From assembly GCA_944363805.1 (NCBI GenBank), contig CALVVH010000050.1:1-8153 (forward strand): a stretch of 8,153 nucleotides of DNA, in the 5' to 3' direction. Position 1 is the first letter of the stretch; every line of letters starts with the position of its first letter. This DNA comes from an uncultured Bacilli bacterium (GTDB lineage Bacteria > Bacillota_I > Bacilli_A > RF39 > UBA660). Below are positions 1 to 5,535 of this stretch, in pieces. The notes beneath the pieces were generated by a model. It did no database searches, was not told the DNA's origin, and saw only the letters and a program-made list of their open reading frames with translations. The position numbers and the translations under genes are program-made.

Positions 1-3
1 CCT

Positions 4-44
4 TACTTTTTACTGAAAATTTGGTAAAATTGTAGTAAAAAGTA
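4..44. repeat. Nested hairpin at the window edge
   Basis: TACTTTTTACT at 4-14 is the exact reverse complement of AGTAAAAAGTA at 34-44. Inside the loop a second small stem pairs AATTT (18-22) with AAATT (27-31) around GGTA. It lies 15 to 55 bases past the stop of the leftward small ORF, so it could be that transcript's 3' structure. It could also end a rightward transcript entering from outside, since it is followed by the T-rich but interrupted stretch 50-60. The stem is almost all A-T, and no clean T run follows within the window on either strand, so I do not call it a terminator. Confidence 0.45.
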
Positions 45-58
45 CTGACTTTATTTAT

Positions 59-151
59 TTAGGCTGTAAATACTAACTTAAATTTGTCAATTAATTGATT
101 AATAATAAAGTTTTTTGTTTCAATATTTAAAATTTGTGGTAATATATACAT
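59..151 (-). CDS. Small ORF, 30 residues, unknown function
   Basis: The start ATG is at 151-149 and the stop TAA at 61-59. The peptide begins MYILPQILNIE and ends FKLVFTA. I do not recognise it. It is mixed hydrophobic and charged, with no clear membrane span, so it does not look like a classic type I toxin. Support comes from the expression signals: AAAGGAG lies 8 bases upstream of the ATG, and an extended -10 (TGGTATAAT) lies about 55 bases upstream. The gene is divergent from the surface-protein gene. It could be a real small protein, a leader peptide for a gene beyond the left edge, or a remnant of a longer gene. No homology can be claimed. Confidence 0.35.
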   Translation of the reverse strand: MYILPQILNIETKNFIINQLIDKFKLVFTA

Positions 152-218
152 AGAAAGAACTCCTTTATTTTATGATTTTTTATATTTTTATAGGTATATT
201 ATACCACGAGTTCTTTCT
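152..218. repeat. 11-bp inverted repeat around a leftward promoter
   Basis: AGAAAGAACTC (152-162) and GAGTTCTTTCT (208-218) are perfect reverse complements separated by 45 bases. A T run at 218-224 directly follows the right arm, so on the plus strand it has the shape of a long-loop intrinsic terminator. The arms also flank the minus-strand -10 box: one lies in the -35 zone and the other between the ribosome binding site and ATG of the small ORF. It could therefore be a terminator for rightward transcription or a regulatory site for the small ORF. The spacer contains the near-palindrome GGTATATTATACC (193-205). Confidence 0.5.
198..206 (-). promoter_or_regulatory. Extended -10 promoter, leftward
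   Basis: The minus strand reads TGGTATAAT, a perfect TGN-TATAAT extended -10 with the hexamer at 203-198. No good -35 hexamer is present 16 to 18 bp upstream, which is acceptable for extended -10 promoters. Transcription would begin near 191 and reach the small ORF after about 40 bases. Confidence 0.5.
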
Positions 219-255
219 TTTTTTATGCATTCCGATAAATTTTGACTCCGTCCCA

Positions 256-269
256 AATTTACGTAAATT
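256..269. promoter_or_regulatory. Perfect 14-bp palindrome, candidate operator
   Basis: AATTTACGTAAATT is fully self-complementary. Its last two bases are the first two of the TTGACT -35 box of the rightward promoter, the placement expected of a repressor site. The binding protein cannot be named from the sequence. Confidence 0.45.
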
Positions 270-296
270 GACTTTTAAAAAGAATATTTTTATAAT
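268..296 (+). promoter_or_regulatory. Near-consensus promoter P1 of the surface-protein gene
   Basis: TTGACT (268-273), a 17-bp spacer and TATAAT (291-296) match the vegetative sigma-A consensus at all but one base. Transcription should start near 303, giving a 5' leader of about 105 bases before the ATG at 408. I found only short weak pairings in that leader and recognise no riboswitch. Confidence 0.7.
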
Positions 297-370
297 TCAA
301 ATATAGCCTAGTAACGTCATATAAAAATTACATTGTATAACTTAATTCGACAAGAAATTTGATAGTCGTT

Positions 371-379
371 TGCTATACT
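371..379 (+). promoter_or_regulatory. Possible second promoter P2 (extended -10)
   Basis: TGCTATACT is a TGN extended -10 about 29 bases upstream of the surface-protein start. No matching -35 is found at 17 bp spacing. If used, the leader would be only about 20 bases, still containing the ribosome binding site AAAGGA (393-398). Confidence 0.35.
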
Positions 380-407
380 GAAAGAGAAGTTGAAAGGATG
401 ATTTTTT

Positions 408-2210
408 ATGGAAAAGAAGAAAAAGACTCTTGTGCTATCAATTATAGCGATAGCAACACTTTTAATTGTAGTAGTTGGAGCAACATATGCTTATTTTGTT
501 GCGCAAGGTGGTGCATCAGCCAATACCAATGTAAATGTGCAAACTAATACTACCGATAACTTATCATTTGAGGTAGGAGAGCCTATCTCTTTAAATATCA
601 ATCAAGATAACTTCTATCAAGGAGCAGGTAATCAAGCAGGAAGTACAACAGCCAGTGCAACATTAACTGCGAATAATGCAACAAACAGTGCAACAGCAAA
701 CTATTATCTTTACTTAGATATAACAAGTAATGATTTTGAGTATACAGTGGATACTAATACTCCAGAATTGATATTAACAATAACAGCTCCGGATGGTACA
801 GAATTACAAACTTTATCTGGCTATCAATATGTAGAAGTTGGTGAAGTATCTGGTTTTGATATAACAACTGTTAGTAATGTGATAAAAATAGCAGAAAATT
901 ATGAAATAACATCAATTGGAACAGAAACGCAAACTTGGAACATAACTGTAACATTTGTCAATCTAGATACTGACCAAGTTGAAAATACTGGCAAGACTTT
1001 TGAAGCAAGTTTAATAATTCAAGCGGAACCATTACAAACTAGAGTAAATTTTGCAAGTTATATAATAGATACGTTATATACAGAAGATGGGGTAAACGGA
1101 TTATATTATCATGATGGAACAGGAAGTTATACCAATGCAGACCAAGAAGCTGGTGATAACTCATACAGATTTAGTGGAGGAGACTACCAAGTAACAGAAT
1201 TAGCAACCCAAGCGGGATTAACAAGATTATATACTACATCAGAAACAGAAAGTGACGGAGTAATAAATTTTTATTGTAATGGAACAAAACAATATGTTGG
1301 GGTAAGTTGTCCTGTTGAACAAGAACATTACTACACAACGGCATATAGCGAAAATGCTCATTACAACACTTTAGAAGAAGCAATAACACAAGCAGTAAAA
1401 GATGGTTACTTAACAAGCGATAATATTAAAAACTTTGTATGCTTTGGTTCGGGAACAATCGATGGTTCATGCGGTATAGATAATCTATATAGAATCATCG
1501 GAGTATTTGGTGGACAAGTAAAATTAATCAAATATACGTATGCGAATGCAACAATGTTAGGAGAAGATGGAGATTATTATGATACATTAACATCAAGTTT
1601 TTATAGTGGAATGATAAAAAACGTCGTAGCAATTTATAGATACTATTGGAATTATGTAAATGGTGATGATTCATCAAATGATTGGAGTACAAGTAGATTA
1701 AATACAGTAAATTTAAATACAAATTATTGGAATTACTTAACAGGAGATTGGCAAAGTAAAATAGCCAACACATCATGGCAAGTTGGAGGGAATACATTAG
1801 AAAATATAAGAGATGTATTAGTAAAGACAGCATATACAAATGAAATAGTAAGTCCAGCAGAAGCCACAACATATCAAGACGAAATAGGGTTGATGTATGT
1901 AAGTGACTATATGTATGCAGTAAATCCAAGTGGTTGGACAAAATTAGGATATGATAGTAGTAATACATTAAATGATTATCGAAGTATTAAAGATAGTAAT
2001 TGGATGTATATGGGCTTTGTGGATTGGACAATTTCTCACCGCTCGGACAGTATAAATAGTTCATTTTGTATAAGCGGCAACGGGAATACATGCTATGATA
2101 CAATAAATGGTTTTGACGGTATACGTCCTGTCTTTTACCTAAACACCGATGTTCAAATCTATGAAGGATATGCCGGAACTCAAAGTGATCCATATAGAAT
2201 TGTAATGTAA
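408..2210 (+). CDS. Secreted or anchored surface protein, SipW-type signal, 600 aa
   Basis: This is an exported protein of unknown function. The start at 408 follows AAAGGA with 9 bases of spacing. Residues 2-6 are basic, 8-23 hydrophobic, and 24-30 read GATYAYF, the motif of TasA/CalY-like proteins cut by a SipW-type signal peptidase. Cleavage after A28 would match TasA, but a retained anchor is possible. Residues about 36-210 are rich in Asn, Thr and Ser and look beta-sandwich-like. From about 210 a second module begins. It holds NLYRIIGVF (359-367), NDWSTSRLN (424-432), GIRPVFYLN (571-579) and a terminal SDPYRIVM. Cysteines at 290/301, 345/355 and 554/562 form three closely spaced pairs, plausible disulfides outside the cell. 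The ending resembles large surface families of gut Mollicutes-like bacteria and perhaps DUF6273-type domains, recalled rather than searched. There is no LPXTG sorting signal. It appears monocistronic. Confidence 0.85.
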   Translation: MEKKKKTLVLSIIAIATLLIVVVGATYAYFVAQGGASANTNVNVQTNTTDNLSFEVGEPISLNINQDNFYQGAGNQAGSTTASATLTANNATNSATANYYLYLDITSNDFEYTVDTNTPELILTITAPDGTELQTLSGYQYVEVGEVSGFDITTVSNVIKIAENYEITSIGTETQTWNITVTFVNLDTDQVENTGKTFEASLIIQAEPLQTRVNFASYIIDTLYTEDGVNGLYYHDGTGSYTNADQEAGDNSYRFSGGDYQVTELATQAGLTRLYTTSETESDGVINFYCNGTKQYVGVSCPVEQEHYYTTAYSENAHYNTLEEAITQAVKDGYLTSDNIKNFVCFGSGTIDGSCGIDNLYRIIGVFGGQVKLIKYTYANATMLGEDGDYYDTLTSSFYSGMIKNVVAIYRYYWNYVNGDDSSNDWSTSRLNTVNLNTNYWNYLTGDWQSKIANTSWQVGGNTLENIRDVLVKTAYTNEIVSPAEATTYQDEIGLMYVSDYMYAVNPSGWTKLGYDSSNTLNDYRSIKDSNWMYMGFVDWTISHRSDSINSSFCISGNGNTCYDTINGFDGIRPVFYLNTDVQIYEGYAGTQSDPYRIVM

Positions 2211-2228
2211 TTAAACGAAAATCAGATA

Positions 2229-2257
2229 ATTAGCACTTGATGTTGACAAGTGCTAAT
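2229..2257. promoter_or_regulatory. CIRCE element, HrcA operator of clpB
   Basis: TTAGCACTT (2230-2238), nine bases, then AAGTGCTAA (2248-2256) form a perfect inverted repeat. It matches the CIRCE consensus TTAGCACTC-N9-GAGTGCTAA except for one compensated base pair. The -35 TTGACA lies across the spacer and first base of the right arm, so bound HrcA should block RNA polymerase and release it on heat shock. The arms extend to 11 bp (2228-2258) and TTTT follows, so the repeat could also fold as a terminator for the upstream gene. Confidence 0.93.
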
Positions 2258-2271
2258 TTTGGTGTTACAAT
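2243..2271 (+). promoter_or_regulatory. clpB promoter
   Basis: TTGACA (2243-2248), a 17-bp spacer and TACAAT (2266-2271), with TG at 2263-2264, make a strong sigma-A promoter with an extended -10. The start point should be near 2278, just before the ribosome binding site AAAGGAGGGG (2281-2290). This excludes any upstream in-frame ATG in the CIRCE region as the translation start. Confidence 0.8.
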
Positions 2272-2296
2272 ATGCATGGTAAAGGAGGGGTATAAT

Positions 2297-4405
2297 ATGT
2301 ATCCAGGAAATGAAGAAGAATTAAAAGATGTTTTAAATAAATATGGACGGGATATAACTAAGAATGTCAAAGACAATAAAGTTGATCCGGTCATTGGACG
2401 TGATGAAGAAATACGTAATGTAATAAGGATATTGTCACGTAAAAGTAAGAATAATCCGGTATTAATCGGGGAACCTGGGGTAGGTAAAACAGCTATAGTT
2501 GAAGGCCTTGCCCAAAGAATTGTGGCGGGAGATGTACCAAACAGTTTGAAAGACCATACGATTTGGGAACTTGACTTAGGTTCTTTGGTTGCTGGTGCCA
2601 AATATCGAGGTGAATTTGAAGAGAGATTAAAAGCTGTCTTAAAGGAAATTAAAGATAGCGACGGGCAAATAATCATGTTTATCGATGAAATTCACATGAT
2701 TGTTGGTGCTGGCGATACCGGAGCCATGGACGTATCTAATATGTTAAAACCGATGCTTGCCCGTGGAGAAATTCATGTAATCGGAGCAACTACTTTAAAT
2801 GAATATCGTAAGTTTATAGAAAAAGATGGTGCCCTTGAAAGAAGATTTCAAAAAGTTTTAGTAAGTGAACCAAATGTAGCAGATACGATTACTATACTTC
2901 GTGGTTTAAAAGAAAGATTTGAAATATTCCATGGTGTTACTATTAAAGATAGTGCTTTAGTTGCAGCTGCTACTTTATCAGATAGATACATTACTGATAG
3001 GTTTTTGCCAGATAAAGCAATAGATTTAGTAGATGAAGCTTGTGCTACTATCAAGATGCAACTTGATTCTGTTCCCGTAGAACTTGATGAACTTACAAGA
3101 AAAATCATGAGTTTGGAAATTGAGCGTCAAGCAATTAAGAAAGAGCGTGACGAATTAAGTCGAGAAAGACTTGCAAAGATTGAAGAAGAACTTACTGATT
3201 TGAAGAGTCAAGAAAAGATAATGCGTGATAAATGGGAAGCTGAAAAAGGTATTAAAGAAGAAATCAATAAAAAGAAAGAAGAACTAGAAAAAGCTAGATT
3301 TGATTTGGCAACTGCTGAAAATAATTATGATCTTGAAACTAGTGCAAGACTAAGACATGGAACAATTCCAGCTTTAGAACAAGAACTAAAAAGTTTGCAA
3401 GATAATAATCAAAGTAGCATACTTTCTGATGTTGTCGATGAAGAAGGTATCGCTGAAATTATTTCACGTTGGACACACATTCCAGTTTCAAAATTAGTAA
3501 GTAGCGAAAAAGATAAATTGCTACATTTATATGATAGATTAAAATCTAGAGTCATGGGTCAAGATAATGCCTTAAAACTAGTTAGTGAAGCAATTATTCG
3601 AGCAAGAAGTGGGATAAAAGATCCAACAAAGCCAATTGGCTCATTTATCTTCTTAGGACCAACTGGTGTAGGTAAAACGGAAGTAGCTAAGAGTCTTGCT
3701 TATGAGTTATTTGATGATGAAAAACACATGATTCGAATCGATTGTTCAGAATATATGGAAGCATTTAATGTTTCACGTTTAGTTGGAGCTCCTCCAGGAT
3801 ATGTCGGATATGACGAAGGTGGAGAACTAACTGAAGCAGTAAGAAGAAATCCGTATTCAATAGTACTTTTTGATGAAATTGAAAAGGCACATAAAGATGT
3901 ATTTAATATTCTTTTGCAAATTTTAGATGACGGAAGACTTACAGATTCTCAAGGTAGAACAGTAGACTTTAAAAATACGATAATCATTATGACAAGTAAT
4001 TTAGGTAGTGAATATATTCTAGAAGGATTAGATAATGTTCAGGAAATGGTAATGAATGAATTAAAGAATACGTTCCGTCCAGAATTTATCAATCGTATAG
4101 ATGAAATAATAGTATTTAATTCCCTTAAAAAAGATGTTGTTGGGGATATTGTCGATAAAGTTATTAAAGAAATTAATGATAGATTACAACAAAATTATAT
4201 TCATATAGAAATTACTAAGGAAGTTAAAGATAAGATTATTGCTGAAGCGTATGATGAAAGATATGGGGCCAGACCTATTAGGAGATATATTACCAAAAAT
4301 ATTGAAAGTATCTTGGCTCATAAATTAATTGATAGCGATATTGCTATTGGTTCAACTTTAGTAGTTGATATAGAAAACGATAATTTTGTAGTTAAGATTA
4401 AATAA
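2297..4405 (+). CDS. clpB: ClpB protein disaggregase, form without N-domain, 702 aa
   Basis: ClpB is a cytoplasmic hexameric AAA+ chaperone that threads aggregated proteins through its pore, working with DnaK. The first AAA module has Walker A GEPGVGKT (58-65), pore loop KYRG (102-105), Walker B IMFIDE (126-131) and ERRF arginines 182-183. A long charged coiled-coil middle domain spans about 258-390, the ClpB hallmark. The second module has GPTGVGKT (454-461), pore loop GYVG (501-504), IVLFDE (522-527) and sensor-2 GARPIRR (657-663). No ClpP-binding LGF/IGF loop is seen in the second module, which favours disaggregase over ClpA/ClpC. The roughly 150-residue Clp-N domain of typical 860-residue ClpB is absent: [11 protein letters not shown] begins at residue 9. 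The start at 2297 follows AAAGGAGGGG by 6 bases. An in-frame ATG at 2276 precedes that site and lies at the predicted transcript start. CIRCE in front implies HrcA control. Confidence 0.96.
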   Translation: MYPGNEEELKDVLNKYGRDITKNVKDNKVDPVIGRDEEIRNVIRILSRKSKNNPVLIGEPGVGKTAIVEGLAQRIVAGDVPNSLKDHTIWELDLGSLVAGAKYRGEFEERLKAVLKEIKDSDGQIIMFIDEIHMIVGAGDTGAMDVSNMLKPMLARGEIHVIGATTLNEYRKFIEKDGALERRFQKVLVSEPNVADTITILRGLKERFEIFHGVTIKDSALVAAATLSDRYITDRFLPDKAIDLVDEACATIKMQLDSVPVELDELTRKIMSLEIERQAIKKERDELSRERLAKIEEELTDLKSQEKIMRDKWEAEKGIKEEINKKKEELEKARFDLATAENNYDLETSARLRHGTIPALEQELKSLQDNNQSSILSDVVDEEGIAEIISRWTHIPVSKLVSSEKDKLLHLYDRLKSRVMGQDNALKLVSEAIIRARSGIKDPTKPIGSFIFLGPTGVGKTEVAKSLAYELFDDEKHMIRIDCSEYMEAFNVSRLVGAPPGYVGYDEGGELTEAVRRNPYSIVLFDEIEKAHKDVFNILLQILDDGRLTDSQGRTVDFKNTIIIMTSNLGSEYILEGLDNVQEMVMNELKNTFRPEFINRIDEIIVFNSLKKDVVGDIVDKVIKEINDRLQQNYIHIEITKEVKDKIIAEAYDERYGARPIRRYITKNIESILAHKLIDSDIAIGSTLVVDIENDNFVVKIK

Positions 4406-4440
4406 AAAATGACGGGAGAAAAATAATCCCGTCGTTTTTA
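4405..4440 (+). terminator. clpB intrinsic terminator, probably bidirectional
   Basis: GACGGGA (4411-4417) pairs with TCCCGTC (4427-4433) around a 9-base loop. The stem extends through a T-G wobble into flanking A and T runs, with TTTTT at 4435-4439. The A run on the left gives the minus strand a T run as well, so it could also stop leakage from the convergent rpmB. Confidence 0.9.
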
Positions 4441-4445
4441 TATAA

Positions 4446-4467
4446 TCAAAGCATTACATCGCTTTGA
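4446..4467. repeat. Short perfect inverted repeat between convergent genes
   Basis: TCAAAGC (4446-4452) and GCTTTGA (4461-4467) are exact reverse complements around 8 bases. No T run follows on either strand, so it is not a standard terminator. It lies between the two convergent terminators and its role is unknown. Confidence 0.4.
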
Positions 4468-4504
4468 CATTACTATTATATGGACATTTTAAAAAAATAT
4501 ACAT

Positions 4505-4529
4505 AAAAAAACTGCATTTATGCAGCTTT
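4505..4529 (-). terminator. rpmB terminator overlapping the end of the gene
   Basis: On the minus strand AAAGCTGCA (4529-4521) pairs with TGCAGTTTT (4516-4508), with one G-U wobble, around the tetraloop TAAA. A run of seven T follows the main stem (4511-4505). The rpmB stop codon (4520-4518) is in the loop, and the last codons form the left arm. Confidence 0.85.
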
Positions 4530-4688
4530 CTTACTTATTGTTCTAGCTTCTCTAGCACTTATGATTACTTTTTCTCCATTTATAGTTTTCTTTTGTAGAT
4601 TTGGTTTTTGTTTCATCTTAGTTGCTCTTAAAGAATGCGATCTTCTATTACCACTTAAAGGTTTTTTAGTAGTTACTTTTGTAGCCAT
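4518..4688 (-). CDS. rpmB: 50S ribosomal protein L28 (bL28), 56 aa
   Basis: bL28 is a small basic protein of the large ribosomal subunit. The translation begins MATKVTTKKPLSGNRRSHS, continues ATKMKQKPNLQKK (22-34) and ends ISAREARTISKKAA. The family pattern TGKKP..GN..SH....TKR...PNLQK.......VSAR is plain. At 56 residues it is slightly shorter than the usual 60 or so. It lacks the cysteine near residue 4 found in zinc-type L28, so it is a zinc-independent form. The start at 4688 follows AAAAGGAG with 8 bases of spacing. It has its own promoter and terminator and is convergent with clpB and divergent from the downstream membrane-protein gene. Composition is strongly Lys/Arg rich, as expected for rRNA binding. 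Confidence 0.93.
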   Translation of the reverse strand: MATKVTTKKPLSGNRRSHSLRATKMKQKPNLQKKTINGEKVIISAREARTISKKAA

Positions 4689-4716
4689 AATTCTCACTCC
4701 TTTTCGTTACTTAAAA

Positions 4717-4745
4717 ATTTTATCATTATATTTTATGTTTGTCAA
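4717..4745 (-). promoter_or_regulatory. rpmB promoter
   Basis: The minus strand carries TTGACA (4745-4740), a 17-bp spacer and TAAAAT (4722-4717). Transcription would start near 4710, giving a leader of about 22 bases that contains the ribosome binding site (4704-4697). No room remains for a long regulatory leader. Confidence 0.75.
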
Positions 4746-4774
4746 TTAAATATCTAGTTAAATTGCGTATTTTA

Positions 4775-4783
4775 TGTTAATAT
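4775..4783 (+). promoter_or_regulatory. Weak candidate promoter for the membrane-protein gene
   Basis: TGTTAATAT is a plausible extended -10 lying 27 bases before the ATG at 4811. No convincing -35 is present at 17 bp. TTGCGT at 4763 is too close to pair with it. The gene probably starts here because rpmB reads the other way and nothing upstream could carry it. Confidence 0.3.
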
Positions 4784-4810
4784 ATAGGCATTTGGAAGGG
4801 AAAATGGAGT

Positions 4811-5476
4811 ATGTCTAAAAATAAAGAATTGAAAATATATGAATTTTTAGGTATTAAACACTTTAAAAAAATTATAATGAAATTTCATTATCTTATGTGT
4901 TTACCATTATCTTTGTTAATTAAAAAGGAAGAACGCCAAGGGTTTTATTATAATGTAAGAACTAATTATAAAATAGGTAAAATTAATGAATTAAAGGATA
5001 TCAAAACGTTTAAAAGAAATCTTTACTTTAATGGCATTATTCATGCTACAGTTGCTTTTTTTAATATTCTTTTATTCTTTTCTTCATTAACACTCTTTTC
5101 TTTTTTTGTTAATCTAGTTTGTCTTTTAATAAACACATATTGTGTAATGCTTCAAAGATATATTTGTATTAGAATTAACGATATGCTATCTAAATGTGAG
5201 CCTTTAGAAAGGAAAAAGAAAGATAATTTACAAAAGCAATTACAAGAAGATGAATTTATTGCACATAATGTAGATCATAAAATAATAAATTTTAAGAAAG
5301 AAACCGAAAGAGATATAACTTTTGATGAATTTTTAAATACTGCATCTCTTAGTCAAATTAAAGAATACATGGCTTATTTAAGAAGACTACAAGGATATTC
5401 TTTAGAAGAGTTAATGCCTCTAAATAAAAATGAAATATTAGAAATGACATTAAAAAGAAAAAAGCCTCACAAATAA
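4811..5476 (+). CDS. Membrane protein, possible CrtO-like acyltransferase, 221 aa
   Basis: Identity is uncertain. Residues about 75-91 and 93-115 form two adjacent membrane spans, with a shorter hydrophobic patch at 25-37. Pieces recall the glycosyl-4,4'-diaponeurosporenoate acyltransferase (CrtO) family: EFLGIKHFKK near the N-terminus, GIIHATV (75-81) where CrtO has ELIHW, and NTYCVMLQRYICIRI (108-122) where CrtO has N....VQRYNRPR. The asparagine that usually follows QRY is changed. A charged tail from 126 to 221, absent from short CrtO, ends in a basic stretch. No carotenoid genes are nearby, so even if the fold is right the substrate may be another glycolipid. The start at 4811 follows GGAAGGG (4794-4800) by 10 bases. 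dnaE begins 59 bases after the stop. Confidence 0.75.
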   Translation: MSKNKELKIYEFLGIKHFKKIIMKFHYLMCLPLSLLIKKEERQGFYYNVRTNYKIGKINELKDIKTFKRNLYFNGIIHATVAFFNILLFFSSLTLFSFFVNLVCLLINTYCVMLQRYICIRINDMLSKCEPLERKKKDNLQKQLQEDEFIAHNVDHKIINFKKETERDITFDEFLNTASLSQIKEYMAYLRRLQGYSLEELMPLNKNEILEMTLKRKKPHK

Positions 5477-5487
5477 GATTTATTGTC

Positions 5488-5516
5488 TTGGCTATCTTTG
5501 TAATTTGCTATATAAT
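5488..5516 (+). promoter_or_regulatory. dnaE promoter
   Basis: TTGGCT (5488-5493), a 17-bp spacer and TATAAT (5511-5516) make a good sigma-A promoter in the 59-base gap. Transcription would start near 5523, at or just ahead of the GAGG ribosome binding site (5524-5527), so the leader is only about 13 bases. Confidence 0.65.
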
Positions 5517-5535
5517 ATTCATTGAGGTATGAAGT

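Noticed and set aside
1..407. Possible MITE or attachment site in the left intergenic region
   Set aside because: No flanking target duplication, paired terminal repeats at its ends, integrase or tRNA gene is seen. The inverted repeats are better read as promoter or terminator structure.
359..547. Plus-strand 62-residue ORF overlapping the surface gene start
   Set aside because: It is out of frame with a well-supported gene, has no ribosome binding site, and its C-terminal part is a frame shadow of the signal peptide.
1528..1968. Minus-strand ORF of 146 residues inside the surface gene
   Set aside because: It is a shadow of the AT-rich coding strand, with Leu/His/Tyr-rich low-complexity sequence and no RBS or recognisable domain.
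2237..2296. Upstream in-frame extension of clpB (20 more residues)
   Set aside because: It begins inside CIRCE and runs through the -35 and -10 boxes. The strong RBS at 2281-2290 fits only the ATG at 2297.
4464..4492. TTGACA with a TTTTAA 17 bp downstream, possible promoter antisense to rpmB
   Set aside because: The -10 is poor, no plus-strand gene follows directly, and TTGACA partly belongs to the inverted repeat at 4446-4467.
4561..4749. Plus-strand 62-residue ORF
   Set aside because: It lies antisense to rpmB, which has clear L28 homology, an RBS and a promoter. Its hydrophobic look is the complement of Lys-rich codons.
4804..4818. Tiny upstream ORF (ATG GAG TAT GTC TAA) overlapping the start of the membrane-protein gene
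   Set aside because: GGAAGGG is only 3 bases from this ATG but 10 from the one at 4811, so initiation at 4811 is favoured. It is probably chance.
5463..5493. AGCC...GGCT inverted repeat after the membrane-protein gene
   Set aside because: The outer stem is 4 bp, the inner pairing is offset and no T run follows, so it does not qualify as a terminator.
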